From: Pseudokineococcus lusitanus
GTDB taxonomy: Bacteria; Actinomycetota; Actinomycetes; Actinomycetales; Quadrisphaeraceae
Direction of reading: 5' to 3'
DNA length: 64,000 nucleotides
Assembly (NCBI RefSeq): GCF_003751265.1
Contig: NZ_RJKN01000007.1
Coordinates: 62,001 to 126,000, forward strand
The translations under genes were made by a program, and so were the position numbers. Below, piece by piece: positions 31,405 through 39,151 of this stretch (positions are counted from its first letter, which is position 1; each line of letters starts with the position of its first letter). Under the pieces are notes generated by a model that searched no databases, was not told the origin of the DNA, and worked only from the letters and a program-made list of their open reading frames with translations.

Positions 31405-31971
31405 TCAGTCGTCGAGCCAGCGGCTGTGACGCACCTGCAGCGCCCGGTCCAGCCCGGCGACGAGGGCGGCGACGCCGAGCGCGGTGGTCACCCCGCCCGG
31501 GAGGTCGACGGCCGGCAGCGGCGACGTCGTCCCGAGCCACCCGGCGACGCGGGCGGCCCAGCCCGGCAGCTGCAGGAGGAGCCCGACGACGAGGACGAGC
31601 CACGAGAGGGCGCCGACGACGGCGCTCGCCCGCGGGTGGCGCCGGGCGACGCCGGCGCGCCACGCCTCGCCCGTCCCCGGCGTGGGGACGAGGAGCCGCT
31701 CGCCGTCGGGCGTGACGAGGTGCACCCGCCGCATCCCCAGCAGCGACAGGGCCGCCTCGACGCGGGCGCCGTCGGGCAGCGCGAAGCGGGCGGGCGAGGA
31801 CCGCTCGTCGACGAGACGGCCGTCGCGGTAGAGGCCGAGGCGCTCGCCGAGGTCGAGGTAGTCGGCGTCGACGGTCCAGGTGGCGCCGTCGTGCTCGACC
31901 TCGAAGGTGCTGCGGTAGAGGGCCGACCACCCACCCACCGGGCGCAGGTCCGCCGGGCAGCGGCGGCTCAC
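31405..31971 (-). CDS. membrane protein of unknown function
   Basis: A 188-residue protein. The first ~110 residues are soluble with beta-rich character ('YRSTFEVEHDGATWTVDADY'). Two hydrophobic helices follow, 'ALSWLVLVVGLLLQLPGW' and 'GVTTALGVAALVAGL'. GTG 31971 overlaps the TetR stop by 4 bp, so it is co-transcribed with the regulator and may be its target. No family is recognised. Confidence 0.6.
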   Translation of the reverse strand: MSRRCPADLRPVGGWSALYRSTFEVEHDGATWTVDADYLDLGERLGLYRDGRLVDERSSPARFALPDGARVEAALSLLGMRRVHLVTPDGERLLVPTPGTGEAWRAGVARRHPRASAVVGALSWLVLVVGLLLQLPGWAARVAGWLGTTSPLPAVDLPGGVTTALGVAALVAGLDRALQVRHSRWLDD

Positions 31972-32561
31972 CGCCGTCCTCCCGCCAGGCGCTCGAGCCA
32001 CGCGCGGACGACGGCCCGTGCCTCCTCGGGCCGGCGCCGGTGCGGCCACGTGACGAGGGCCAGGGCCAGGCCCTCGGTGAGCGCGTGCAGCTCTCGGGCC
32101 GCCCCGGCCCGGTCGTCCTCGTCGAGCCCGGCCGGGGCGACGTCGTCGACGACGCGGCGGGCCAGGCCGGCGAGGGCGTCGTCCACCTCGTCCGCGACGG
32201 CCCGCAGCGCCGGACGGCTGCGGGCCCGCTCGAGGTAGGAGTAGTAGACGCCCGCCTCCGCGGCGGAGACGGGGTCCAGCGGGAGGGTCTCGGCGAGGGC
32301 GGCCTCGGCGTCGACGACCGGGTCGCCGGTGCGCGTCCCGTCCGCGAGCCGTCCCCGGACCGCCCCGAGCACCTCGCGCAGGGCCTCGACGTGGAGGTCC
32401 TCCTGCGTGGGGGCGACGCGGGTGACGGCGCCGAGCGAGAGCCCTGCCTCGGCGGCGACGCCCCGTGCCGTCGCCGCCGCGAGGCCGTCGCGCGCCGCCA
32501 CCCGCCAGAGCGCGGCCACGACCTCGCGGCGGCGGGCGGCGGCGTCGAGGGGTCTCGGCAT
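31968..32561 (-). CDS. TetR-family transcriptional regulator
   Basis: A 197-residue repressor. The N-terminal HTH covers about residues 10-56 ('GLAAATARGVAAEAGLSLGA'), followed by an all-helical ligand domain. An 18-bp perfect inverted repeat lies directly upstream of its -10 box, fitting autorepression. It precedes and overlaps a membrane protein gene and follows the SMR pair on the same strand. Whether it also affects the SMR genes is doubtful, because they have their own riboswitch. Confidence 0.85.
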   Translation of the reverse strand: MPRPLDAAARRREVVAALWRVAARDGLAAATARGVAAEAGLSLGAVTRVAPTQEDLHVEALREVLGAVRGRLADGTRTGDPVVDAEAALAETLPLDPVSAAEAGVYYSYLERARSRPALRAVADEVDDALAGLARRVVDDVAPAGLDEDDRAGAARELHALTEGLALALVTWPHRRRPEEARAVVRAWLERLAGGRR

Positions 32562-32568
32562 GCCGCCG

Positions 32569-32592
32569 ACCGTAGCGGAACAGGTGTTCCGC
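32569..32592 (-). promoter_or_regulatory. TetR operator and leaderless -10 box
   Basis: GCGGAACA-GG-TGTTCCGC (32575-32592) is a perfect inverted repeat with 8-bp arms. It abuts the minus-strand -10 TACGGT (32574-32569), which is 7 nt before ATG 32561. Binding there would block the promoter of the tetR gene. Confidence 0.65.
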
Positions 32593-32600
32593 CACCAGGG

Positions 32601-32954
32601 TCAGCGTCCGGCCGTCACCTCCGGGCGGCGCGCGGGGCGGGCGGGGACGAGCTTGAGCCCGACGACCGCCGTGATGATCCCGGCGATGAAGACGAGCTTC
32701 CCCGCCGAGACGGCCTCGGTGCCCGTGGCCATGGCGTAGGCCACGGTGAGCACCGCGCCCAGCCCCACCCACACCGCGTAGGCGGTGCCCACGGGGATGT
32801 CGCGGGTGGCCCGGCCGAGCCCGAGCATGCTGAGGGCCAGCGCGACGAGGAAGACGACGGCGGGCGCCGGTCGCGAGAGGCCGTCGGAGAGACCGAGCGC
32901 CGTCGCCCAGACGGCCTCGAGCACGGCGCTGACGAGGAGCACGGCCCACGGCAC
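32601..32954 (-). CDS. SMR family transporter, second subunit (guanidinium exporter-like)
   Basis: A 117-residue protein with four membrane helices of the small multidrug resistance family. It has the essential Glu in helix 1 ('LLVSAVLEAVWATALG') and 'PVGTAYAVWVGLGAVLT'. It pairs with the adjacent SMR gene (1-nt gap) to form a likely heterodimer. The guanidine-III riboswitch upstream points to guanidinium as substrate (Gdx/SugE-type). The C-terminal ~15 residues are a basic tail absent from the partner. Confidence 0.88.
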   Translation of the reverse strand: MPWAVLLVSAVLEAVWATALGLSDGLSRPAPAVVFLVALALSMLGLGRATRDIPVGTAYAVWVGLGAVLTVAYAMATGTEAVSAGKLVFIAGIITAVVGLKLVPARPARRPEVTAGR

Positions 32955-32955
32955 G

Positions 32956-33270
32956 TCAGCTCACCGCCTTGAGGCCGACGACCGAGCCGACGAGGAGCAG
33001 CACGAGCAGCACCCGGGCCGTCGAGACGGCCTCGTGGCCGCGGGCCATGCCGTACGCGACGGTGAGGGAGGCGCCGATGCCGACCCAGACCGCGTACGCG
33101 GTGCCGGTGGGCAGCTCCCGCATGGCCACGGCGAGGCCGGCCATGCTGAGGACGAGCGCCACGGCGAAGACGGCGGTCGGCAGGCGGCGGGTGAAGCCCT
33201 CGGAGCGGCCGAGGGCCGTGGCCCACACCGCCTCGAGGACCCCTGAGACGACGAGCACGAGCCAGGACAC
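32956..33270 (-). CDS. SMR family transporter, first subunit (guanidinium exporter-like)
   Basis: A 104-residue four-helix SMR protein with the conserved 'VVSGVLEAVWATALGRSEG' and 'PTGTAYAVWVGIGASLT'. GTG 33270 is preceded by GGAGG at 33281-33277, only a few nt after the riboswitch 3' strand. Length and motifs are typical. Paired SMR genes usually give antiparallel heterodimers. Regulation by guanidine is strongly suggested by the leader. Confidence 0.9.
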   Translation of the reverse strand: MSWLVLVVSGVLEAVWATALGRSEGFTRRLPTAVFAVALVLSMAGLAVAMRELPTGTAYAVWVGIGASLTVAYGMARGHEAVSTARVLLVLLLVGSVVGLKAVS

Positions 33271-33284
33271 GGCGGACCTCCGGT

Positions 33285-33324
33285 GAGGCCGTCGTGTCCG
33301 GGCGGGTACGGCTCCCTCGTCCGC
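33285..33324 (-). ncRNA. guanidine-III (ykkC-III) riboswitch
   Basis: Minus-strand leader of the SMR pair. From 33324 it reads GCGGACGAGGGAGCCGTACC, then CGCCC, then GGACACGACGGCCTC. The blocks CGGACGAGG, GCCGTACCCG and GGACAxGACGGC match the ykkC-III consensus. The two pseudoknot helices can form: GCGG with CCGC, and GCCGT with ACGGC. The first differs from the CCGG/CCGG version in a compensatory way. The 3' strand ends 3 nt before the GGAGG site of the gene, so control of translation start by guanidine is likely. Confidence 0.85.
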
Positions 33325-33458
33325 GCCCCCGCCGTCGGGGGCAACCCCATGGGTAGCACGCGCCCCCGCCGACGACCAGCCCGCCGTCGCCCGGGGGCCT
33401 CGGGCGCGGGCGCGGTCGGGCGCGGGCCGCGGCCGCCCGGGCCTCCGCCGGGCCCCCG

Positions 33459-33464
33459 TAGTGT
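33459..33464 (+). promoter_or_regulatory. leaderless -10 box of the SpoIIE phosphatase gene
   Basis: TAGTGT lies 7 nt before GTG 33472, with no ribosome site between, so transcription probably begins at the start codon. Confidence 0.5.
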
Positions 33465-33471
33465 CGTCGCC

Positions 33472-35196
33472 GTGGACGACCTCCCCGCCGCCGCAGGACC
33501 TCTGCGGGACGCCTACGCCGCCGTCGACTGGGCGGCGACGGCGGTCGGCGACCCGTCGGGCTGGGACGAGGCGCTCCGCTCGACCCTCCGCGTCGCCCTC
33601 GGCACCCGCTTCCCCGTGGCGCTCTTCTGGGGCGAGGACCTCGTCCTGCTCTACAACGAGGCCTACGTCGGCCTCATCGCCGACAAGCACCCGTCGGCGC
33701 TCGGGCGGCCCGCGCGCGAGGTCTTCCCCGAGGCGTGGGACGTCGTCGGGCCGCTGTTCGAGGAGGTCCGGCGGACCGGCAGCGCCACGTGGTCGGAGGA
33801 CCAGCGGCTCCTCCTGCAGCGTCACGGACCGGCGGAGGAGACCTTCTTCACCTTCTCCTACTCCGCGGTCCGCGGGCCGGACGGGGGCGTCGCCGGGGTC
33901 GTCGACATCGCGGTCGAGACGACGCACCAGGTCGTCGACCGCCGCCGCCTCGAGCTGCTGACCCAGCTCAACCTCGCGCTCGCCGACATCCTCGACCCGG
34001 GCGACCTCGCGGACCGTGCGCTGCCCGTCCTGCGGTCCGCCCCGCTGGACCTCGCGGCGGTCGACGTCGTCGACGACCCGTCGTGGTCCGCGGCCCTCCC
34101 GCCCGTCGGCGAGCCGGCCGAGCGGGCCGTCCCCCGCGACGAGCGGCTGCCGGCCCCGCCCGACGACGTCCCCCGCGCGGGGGTCGCGCTGCAGGAGACG
34201 GCGTCCGGCGCCGTCGTCTGGGTGCGGCTGCCGGCGAGCCGCCCCGGCATCCGCCGGCCGCTGCTCGGCGTCCTCCTCGGGCCGACGACCCGGCTCGACG
34301 AGGGCTACCGCGGCTTCCTCGGCCTCGTCGCGGCCTCGCTCGCCGCCGCGCTCGACCGGGCGCACGCGCACGCCGTGGAGCAGGCCGCGGCCGACGTGAC
34401 GCGCCAGATGTCCGAGGCCCTGCAGCGCTCGATGCTCACCGAGCTGCCGCAGCCGGACCACCTCGAGCTCCACGCGCGGTACCTGCCCGCGGTCGACACC
34501 GCGCAGGTGGGCGGCGACTGGTACGACGCCGTGATCCTCCCGGACGGGGCCACGGCGCTCGTCATCGGCGACGTCGTCGGCCACGACTCCCGCGCCGCGG
34601 CGGCCATGGGCCAGGTGCGCGCCATGACGCGGACGCTCGCGTGGTCCACGCCGGAGCCGCCGTCGCACGTCCTCGCCCGGGTCGACAGGGCCATGGCCGA
34701 CCTCCACGCCTCCACGCTGGCCACGGTGCTGCTGGCCCGGGTGGAGCAGTCCCCCGAGGACGAGGCCGAGGGGCTGCGCCGCCTCCGGTGGTCGAGCGCG
34801 GGCCACCTGCCGCCCGTCCTCCTGCTGGCCGACGGGACGACCGACCTCCTGCCGCAGCGCAGCGACCTCCTCCTCGGCGTCGACCCCGCGGCCCGGCGCG
34901 GGGACCAGGAGGTCGTCCTGCCGCCCGGGTCCACCGTGCTGCTCTACACGGACGGCCTCGTCGAGCGCCGCGACCAGCCGCTGACGGCGACGCTCGAGCT
35001 CATGCGCACCGCGGTGGCGCGGCTGGCGGACCTGCCGCTGGCCGAGCTCGTCGACGAGCTCATCCGGGTCATGACGGGCGCCGTCCGGCGCGGTCGCGCG
35101 GCCGACGAGCACGACGACGACGTGGCCGTGCTCGCCGTGCGCCTGCACCCCGAGGACCGGCCGCGGCCGCCCGAGGCGGGCCCGAACCGGCTCTGA
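33472..35196 (+). CDS. PAS/GAF-SpoIIE (PP2C-type) serine phosphatase
   Basis: A 574-residue regulator. An N-terminal PAS-like domain (about 25-150, 'FPVALFWGEDLVLLYNEAY') precedes a GAF-like part (about 170-305) and the SpoIIE/RsbU phosphatase (about 325-560). Metal-binding positions are present: 'GGDWYDAV', 'VIGDVVGHD' and 'DDDVAVL'. Such proteins dephosphorylate anti-anti-sigma factors in response to ligands or light. No membrane segment is seen. GTG 33472 is chosen because a TAGTGT -10 lies 7 nt upstream; longer versions would run into the divergent riboswitch. Confidence 0.85.
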   Translation: MDDLPAAAGPLRDAYAAVDWAATAVGDPSGWDEALRSTLRVALGTRFPVALFWGEDLVLLYNEAYVGLIADKHPSALGRPAREVFPEAWDVVGPLFEEVRRTGSATWSEDQRLLLQRHGPAEETFFTFSYSAVRGPDGGVAGVVDIAVETTHQVVDRRRLELLTQLNLALADILDPGDLADRALPVLRSAPLDLAAVDVVDDPSWSAALPPVGEPAERAVPRDERLPAPPDDVPRAGVALQETASGAVVWVRLPASRPGIRRPLLGVLLGPTTRLDEGYRGFLGLVAASLAAALDRAHAHAVEQAAADVTRQMSEALQRSMLTELPQPDHLELHARYLPAVDTAQVGGDWYDAVILPDGATALVIGDVVGHDSRAAAAMGQVRAMTRTLAWSTPEPPSHVLARVDRAMADLHASTLATVLLARVEQSPEDEAEGLRRLRWSSAGHLPPVLLLADGTTDLLPQRSDLLLGVDPAARRGDQEVVLPPGSTVLLYTDGLVERRDQPLTATLELMRTAVARLADLPLAELVDELIRVMTGAVRRGRAADEHDDDVAVLAVRLHPEDRPRPPEAGPNRL

Positions 35197-35217
35197 GGCA
35201 GCGCCTCCGGCCGCCGG

Positions 35218-35679
35218 TCAGGCCACGGCGGGCGCCGGACGGCGGCGCGGTGCCCCGGCGGGGAGCCGGCGCACCGTGAGGGCGATGAGCGGCGAGCCGA
35301 CGACGGTGGGGAGGACCCACGCGAGCGGGCTGTCCCAGACGGTGAGCAGGAAGGCCGTCGTGAAGGACAGGTAGCTGCTGAGCATGAGGACGACGTGCGG
35401 GCGCAGCCAGCCCGGGCGGTGACGGCGACGGACGACGAGGCCGGCCACGCACGCGGCGAGCGTGGCCGTCGCGATGACGGCGAGGTGCGCGTTCCCCGGC
35501 AGGCTCATGAGCGCGAGCGCCAGGGCGGTCGTCGTCATGACGACGGTGACGCCGACGAAGAGCCGGCCGACGACGGCGTGCCGCGCCCGCTTGGGCAGCA
35601 CCATCGCCAGCGGGCCGAGCGCGAGGCCGAGGGTGCCGGCCGCCACGTGCGGCACGAGCAGGGCGGTGTGCACGTCCAC
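35218..35679 (-). CDS. four-helix membrane protein (DUF2306-like)
   Basis: A 153-residue protein with about four membrane helices, beginning 'VDVHTALLVPHVAAGTLGLA'. The His in 'PHVAAG' and a positively charged loop between helices resemble DUF2306-type predicted membrane proteins. GTG 35679 has GAGGAGG 5 nt upstream. It is divergent from a PadR regulator across a region holding a 23-bp palindrome and is probably its target. Function is unknown. Confidence 0.65.
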   Translation of the reverse strand: MDVHTALLVPHVAAGTLGLALGPLAMVLPKRARHAVVGRLFVGVTVVMTTTALALALMSLPGNAHLAVIATATLAACVAGLVVRRRHRPGWLRPHVVLMLSSYLSFTTAFLLTVWDSPLAWVLPTVVGSPLIALTVRRLPAGAPRRRPAPAVA

Positions 35680-35694
35680 GGGGCCTCCTCGGGT

Positions 35695-35717
35695 CGACGG
35701 TCCACAGTGGACCGTCG
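35695..35717. promoter_or_regulatory. 23-bp perfect palindrome, likely PadR operator
   Basis: Arms CGACGGTCCAC and GTGGACCGTCG around a central A. It lies in the divergent promoter region between the membrane protein and padR. Confidence 0.65.
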
Positions 35718-35737
35718 GTGCGCCGAGCGTGCACCAT

Positions 35738-35752
35738 CTACAGTGGACGGTC
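35738..35752. promoter_or_regulatory. second copy of the PadR half-site
   Basis: CTACAGTGGACGGTC repeats 13 of 15 bases of CCACAGTGGACCGTC (35702-35716). TACAGT inside it could be the -10 of padR, giving a place for repression. Confidence 0.5.
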
Positions 35753-35774
35753 AAGGGCGGGTGCGGAGGTGGCC

Positions 35775-36353
35775 ATGGCGGAGCAGGGCGAGGGTGGGCC
35801 GTCGGTCAACCCGACCGCGGCGTCGCTCCTGGGCTTCCTCCACGAGGGCCCCCGGTCCGGGTACGACCTGCACCGCGCGGCCGTCGACCGCATCGGCCCC
35901 TTCTGGAGCGTGACCCGCAGCCAGGTGTACCGCGAGCTCGCCGCGATGGCGTCGACCGGCCTCGTCGAGGCGGGGGAGGCGGGCGCGCGCGACCGGCGGC
36001 CGTACGCCCTCACCGACGCGGGTCGGGAGGCCTTCGCGCGCTGGGTGGCCCGGACGGCGCCGCCCGAGCAGATCCGGCACCCGCTGCTCCTCCAGCTCGC
36101 CTTCGCCCGGCACCTGCCCCCGGAGCGGCTGGCCGCGGTCGTCGCCGAGCACCGGGCGGCGCACACGGCGCAGCTCGCGCGGTACCGGGCCGAGCGGGAG
36201 CAGGCGCTCGCCGCGGGGGCGCGGCCGGTGGACCTCGTCACCCTCGAGTTCGGCCTGCGCTACGAGGCCGCGGTCGTCGACTGGTTCGCCGCCCTCCCCG
36301 AGGAGTGGCGGCCGGACGACGTCGTCCCCGAGGAGGACGCGGCCGGGGCGTGA
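35775..36353 (+). CDS. PadR-family transcriptional regulator
   Basis: A 192-residue PadR repressor with an N-terminal winged helix: 'LLGFLHEGPRSGYDLHRA', 'VTRSQVYRELAAMASTGLV' and 'DRRPYALTDAGREAF'. The C-terminal Vir_C-like helical domain is used for dimerisation. ATG 35775 is preferred (CGGAGG 5 nt upstream) to ATG 35718, which would run through the operator. Its probable target is the divergent membrane protein. It is followed by a DUF418 protein after a 19-bp gap. Confidence 0.87.
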   Translation: MAEQGEGGPSVNPTAASLLGFLHEGPRSGYDLHRAAVDRIGPFWSVTRSQVYRELAAMASTGLVEAGEAGARDRRPYALTDAGREAFARWVARTAPPEQIRHPLLLQLAFARHLPPERLAAVVAEHRAAHTAQLARYRAEREQALAAGARPVDLVTLEFGLRYEAAVVDWFAALPEEWRPDDVVPEEDAAGA

Positions 36354-36372
36354 CCGCTGCCACGCTGGCGCG

Positions 36373-37602
36373 GTGACGACCCCCGCCGCCACACGCGCCG
36401 CCCCGCTCCCCACGGCCGAGCGCTCGCCCGCGCCCGACGTCGCCCGTGGTGTCGCCCTGCTCGGGATCGCGCTGGCCAACAGCGTCGTCCACGTCGTTGG
36501 CCGGGACCTGGGGCCGTCCCTGCGCCCGGTGGACGGCACGACGGCCGACCGCGTCGTCGACGCCCTCGTCGGCCTGCTCGTCGACAACCGGTCCTTCCCG
36601 CTCTTCACCCTGCTCGTCGCCTACGGGACGGCCGTCGTGGTCCGGCGGCAGGCCGAGCGGGGAGCGCCCTGGCCGGAGGCACGGCGGCTGCTCGTGCGGC
36701 GCTCGCTCGCGCTGCTCCTCCTCGGCGTCGCCCACCTGGTCCTGCTCTTCGAGGGCGACATCCTCACCTCGTACGGGTTCCTCGGCCTCGGGCTCGTCCT
36801 CCTGGTCCGCGCGCCCGACCGCACGCTGGTCGTCGTGGGCCTGCTGGCGCTGCTGCCCCTGGCGGCGCTCAGCGGCCTCGACGGGCTCGACGGGGGCGGG
36901 GCGGCCGGGAGCGCCTCCGGGGTGCCGTGGGACACGACGTCGGCGGTCGGCGCGCTCGCCGAGAGGGCGTTCGGGGCCGTCTTCCTCGTGGTCGTCGGCC
37001 CGGTCTTCACCCTGCTCCTCGTCAGCTCCGCGGTCGTCGGGCTGCTGCTGGCCCGACGGCGGGTGCTGGAACGGCCCGCGGAGCACCTGCCCCTGCTGCG
37101 GCGCCTCGTCGTCGTCGGCCTGCCCGTCTCCCTCGTCGGTGCGGTACCGCTCGTCCTCACCTCGACGGGGGTCGTCGCGCTGGGCGGTCTCCCGGACTAC
37201 GTGGTCGGCGCGCTCCACGGGGTCACCGGTGTCGCCGGTGCCGTGGCCTTCGCCGCGCTCGTCGCGCTGCTCGTCGGACGTCGTCAGCAGGCGGCGGCCC
37301 GGGCCGGGACGACGTGGCGCCCGGGCGGCGCCTGGTGGGCGGCGTCGGCCGTCGGGCGTCGGTCGCTGACGTGCTACCTGCTGCAGTCGGTCGTCATGGT
37401 GCCGCTGCTCGCGCCGTGGGGCGCCGGGCTCGGCGTGGGCGCCGGCACCGCGCGGGTCGCGGCCGTCGGGGTCGCGACGTACGCGCTGACCGTCGTCGTC
37501 GCGGTGCTGCTCGAGCGGGCCGGACGGCGCGGCCCCGCCGAGGTGCTCCTGCGGTGGATGGTCTACGGGCGACGCGAGCGCGCCGTCGCGGCGCCGGCGT
37601 GA
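36373..37602 (+). CDS. DUF418 family membrane protein
   Basis: A 409-residue polytopic protein with about nine to ten helices. DUF418 features are present: 'DVARGVALLGIALANSV' near the start, 'SFPLFTLLVAYGTAV', and a C-terminal 'GRRSLTCYLLQSVVM'. The family is membrane-bound and of unknown function; a transport role has been proposed. GTG 36373 lies 19 bp after the PadR stop. The gene overlaps the next GNAT gene by 4 bp. Confidence 0.85.
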   Translation: MTTPAATRAAPLPTAERSPAPDVARGVALLGIALANSVVHVVGRDLGPSLRPVDGTTADRVVDALVGLLVDNRSFPLFTLLVAYGTAVVVRRQAERGAPWPEARRLLVRRSLALLLLGVAHLVLLFEGDILTSYGFLGLGLVLLVRAPDRTLVVVGLLALLPLAALSGLDGLDGGGAAGSASGVPWDTTSAVGALAERAFGAVFLVVVGPVFTLLLVSSAVVGLLLARRRVLERPAEHLPLLRRLVVVGLPVSLVGAVPLVLTSTGVVALGGLPDYVVGALHGVTGVAGAVAFAALVALLVGRRQQAAARAGTTWRPGGAWWAASAVGRRSLTCYLLQSVVMVPLLAPWGAGLGVGAGTARVAAVGVATYALTVVVAVLLERAGRRGPAEVLLRWMVYGRRERAVAAPA

Positions 37603-38150
37603 GCGCCGGCCCGCCGCCGACGGCGCTGGTGGTCCCGCGGCTGCTGCACCCGCCGGTCCTCCTCCGGGCCTTCACGCCCGCGGACGTCGGGGCGGTGTGC
37701 GAGGCGGCGGCCGACCCGTACGTCGTCGCCACGACGACGGTCCCCGCCGACCCCGACGACGCCGCGCTCCTCGCCTTCGTCGCCCGGCAGCACGAGCGGT
37801 CGCGCCGGGGGAGCGGGTGGTCCCTCGCCGTCGCGGACGAGGCGACCGACCGGTGCGTCGGCCAGGTGGGGCTCTGGCCGGCGGGTGACGGCCGGGCGAC
37901 CGTCGGCTACTGGACGGTGCCGTCCGCCCGCGGCCGCGGGTACGCGACGGCGGCGCTGCGCGCCGTCACCGGGTGGGCCGTGCTCGTCCCGGGCGTGGAC
38001 CGGCTGGAGCTGGCCGTCGAGCCCTGGAACGCCGCCTCCCTCGCCGTGGGCGCGGCCGCCGGCTTCCGCCGGACGGCGCTCGTGCCCGGGTACCTCGAGG
38101 TCGACGGCGTGCGGCGCGACATGGTCGTGCTGGAACGGGCGCCCGGCTGA
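37599..38150 (+). CDS. RimJ/RimL-type GNAT acetyltransferase
   Basis: A 183-residue acetyltransferase of the ribosomal-protein/aminoglycoside N-acetyltransferase group. It has 'VLLRAFTPADVGAVCEAAAD', 'VGYWTVPSARGRGYATAALR' (acetyl-CoA loop) and 'LAVEPWNAASLAVGAAAGF'. GTG 37599 overlaps the DUF418 stop. The substrate may be a protein N-terminus, but this cannot be read. Confidence 0.82.
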   Translation: MSAGPPPTALVVPRLLHPPVLLRAFTPADVGAVCEAAADPYVVATTTVPADPDDAALLAFVARQHERSRRGSGWSLAVADEATDRCVGQVGLWPAGDGRATVGYWTVPSARGRGYATAALRAVTGWAVLVPGVDRLELAVEPWNAASLAVGAAAGFRRTALVPGYLEVDGVRRDMVVLERAPG

Positions 38151-38175
38151 CCCGGGCGCCCGCGACCGGTCCCCG

Positions 38176-38367
38176 TCAGCGGGAGCGCAGCCCCCGCAGC
38201 ACCTTCCCGACGAGACCGGCGGTGCCGCCGCCGGCGGCGGCCCCGCGGGCGCCGGTCGTGCCGCGGGCACCCGCGCCGCCCCGGGTCGTCGGCCGGCCGG
38301 CAGCGCCGCCACGTCCGCCCGCCGCGGCCTGCTCGGCGGTCCCCAGCAGCTTGTTGACGATGCTCAT
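38176..38367 (-). CDS. small Gly/Ala/Arg-rich protein, unknown
   Basis: A 63-residue basic, low-complexity protein. The ends are helical (MSIVNKLLGTAEQ; LVGKVLRGLRSR) and the middle is Gly/Ala/Arg/Thr-rich. GAGAGGACAC precedes the ATG. It might bind nucleic acid, but nothing firm supports a function. Confidence 0.45.
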   Translation of the reverse strand: MSIVNKLLGTAEQAAAGGRGGAAGRPTTRGGAGARGTTGARGAAAGGGTAGLVGKVLRGLRSR

Positions 38368-38416
38368 GGCGTGTCCTCTCGTCGGTCCGCCCGGGGTGCC
38401 GGGAGGGCGACCGACG

Positions 38417-39121
38417 CTAGGGGCGTCCGGCGCCGGCCGCCCGTCGGCCGAGGCGGCGCGCCAGGTCGTCGAGCCCGGTGACGCGGAGGTCCGGTGCGGT
38501 GAGCGAGCGCGGGTACGGGCTCCCGGTCCGGTCGACCCAGACGGTGCCGAGCCCGGAGCGGGCGGCGCCGTCGACGTCCCACGGGTGGCAGGCGACGAGC
38601 GTGGCCCCGGCGAGGGGGACGCCGCAGGTGCGCGCCGCGTGCTCGTAGGCCGCGCGCGCCGGCTTCCAGACGCCCGCGTCCTCGACGGAGAGCACCGCCT
38701 CGAGGTCGTCGACGACGCCGCCGCGGGCGAGCAGCTGCTCGGCCTGCGCCGCGGCGCCGTTGGTGAGGGCGACCACCCGGTGGCCGGCGTCGCGCAGCGC
38801 CCGCAGGCCGGGCGCCACGTCGGGGTGCAACGGCAGCTCGGCGAGCCCGGCGAGGACGTGGTCGACGGCGGCGTCGAGGTCCCCGTCGAGGTCCTCGCCG
38901 TGCAGGACGGTGCGGAGGGCGTCGGCCGCGAGGTCGGCGAAGCGGGCGGAGGCGCCCGCGGCGGCGAGGCCGAACCCGTCGCGCAGGACCGTGGCGAACC
39001 ACCGCGGCACGAGGTGCGCGGGGGCGCCGACGTCGACGAAGCGCCCTGCGAGGGGGCGCAGGTCGGTGAGCGTCTCGTTGACGTCGAGGACGAGGAGCGC
39101 GGTGGGCGGGGCGGCGGTCAT
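38417..39121 (-). CDS. HAD superfamily hydrolase, haloacid dehalogenase type II-like
   Basis: A 234-residue HAD enzyme. Motif I is DVNETL (Asp nucleophile), motif II 'VALTNGA', motif III Lys in 'VWKPARAAYEHAA' and motif IV 'VACHPWDVDGAA'. The pattern, with Asn after the first Asp and the helical cap, matches 2-haloacid dehalogenase-like proteins. True dehalogenase activity would need a check of the substrate-pocket residues. Confidence 0.82.
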   Translation of the reverse strand: MTAAPPTALLVLDVNETLTDLRPLAGRFVDVGAPAHLVPRWFATVLRDGFGLAAAGASARFADLAADALRTVLHGEDLDGDLDAAVDHVLAGLAELPLHPDVAPGLRALRDAGHRVVALTNGAAAQAEQLLARGGVVDDLEAVLSVEDAGVWKPARAAYEHAARTCGVPLAGATLVACHPWDVDGAARSGLGTVWVDRTGSPYPRSLTAPDLRVTGLDDLARRLGRRAAGAGRP

Positions 39122-39151
39122 GCCGGCCCCGGGTGGTGGTGTGTCACCGGC

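Noticed and set aside
32601-33270. Quaternary ammonium (QacE-type) drug efflux
   Set aside because: The guanidine-III leader and the small paired subunits favour guanidinium export.
33283-33471. Longer start for the SpoIIE phosphatase
   Set aside because: It would add a Pro/Arg-rich stretch, overlap the divergent riboswitch, and lacks a ribosome site. GTG 33472 has a -10 at leaderless distance.
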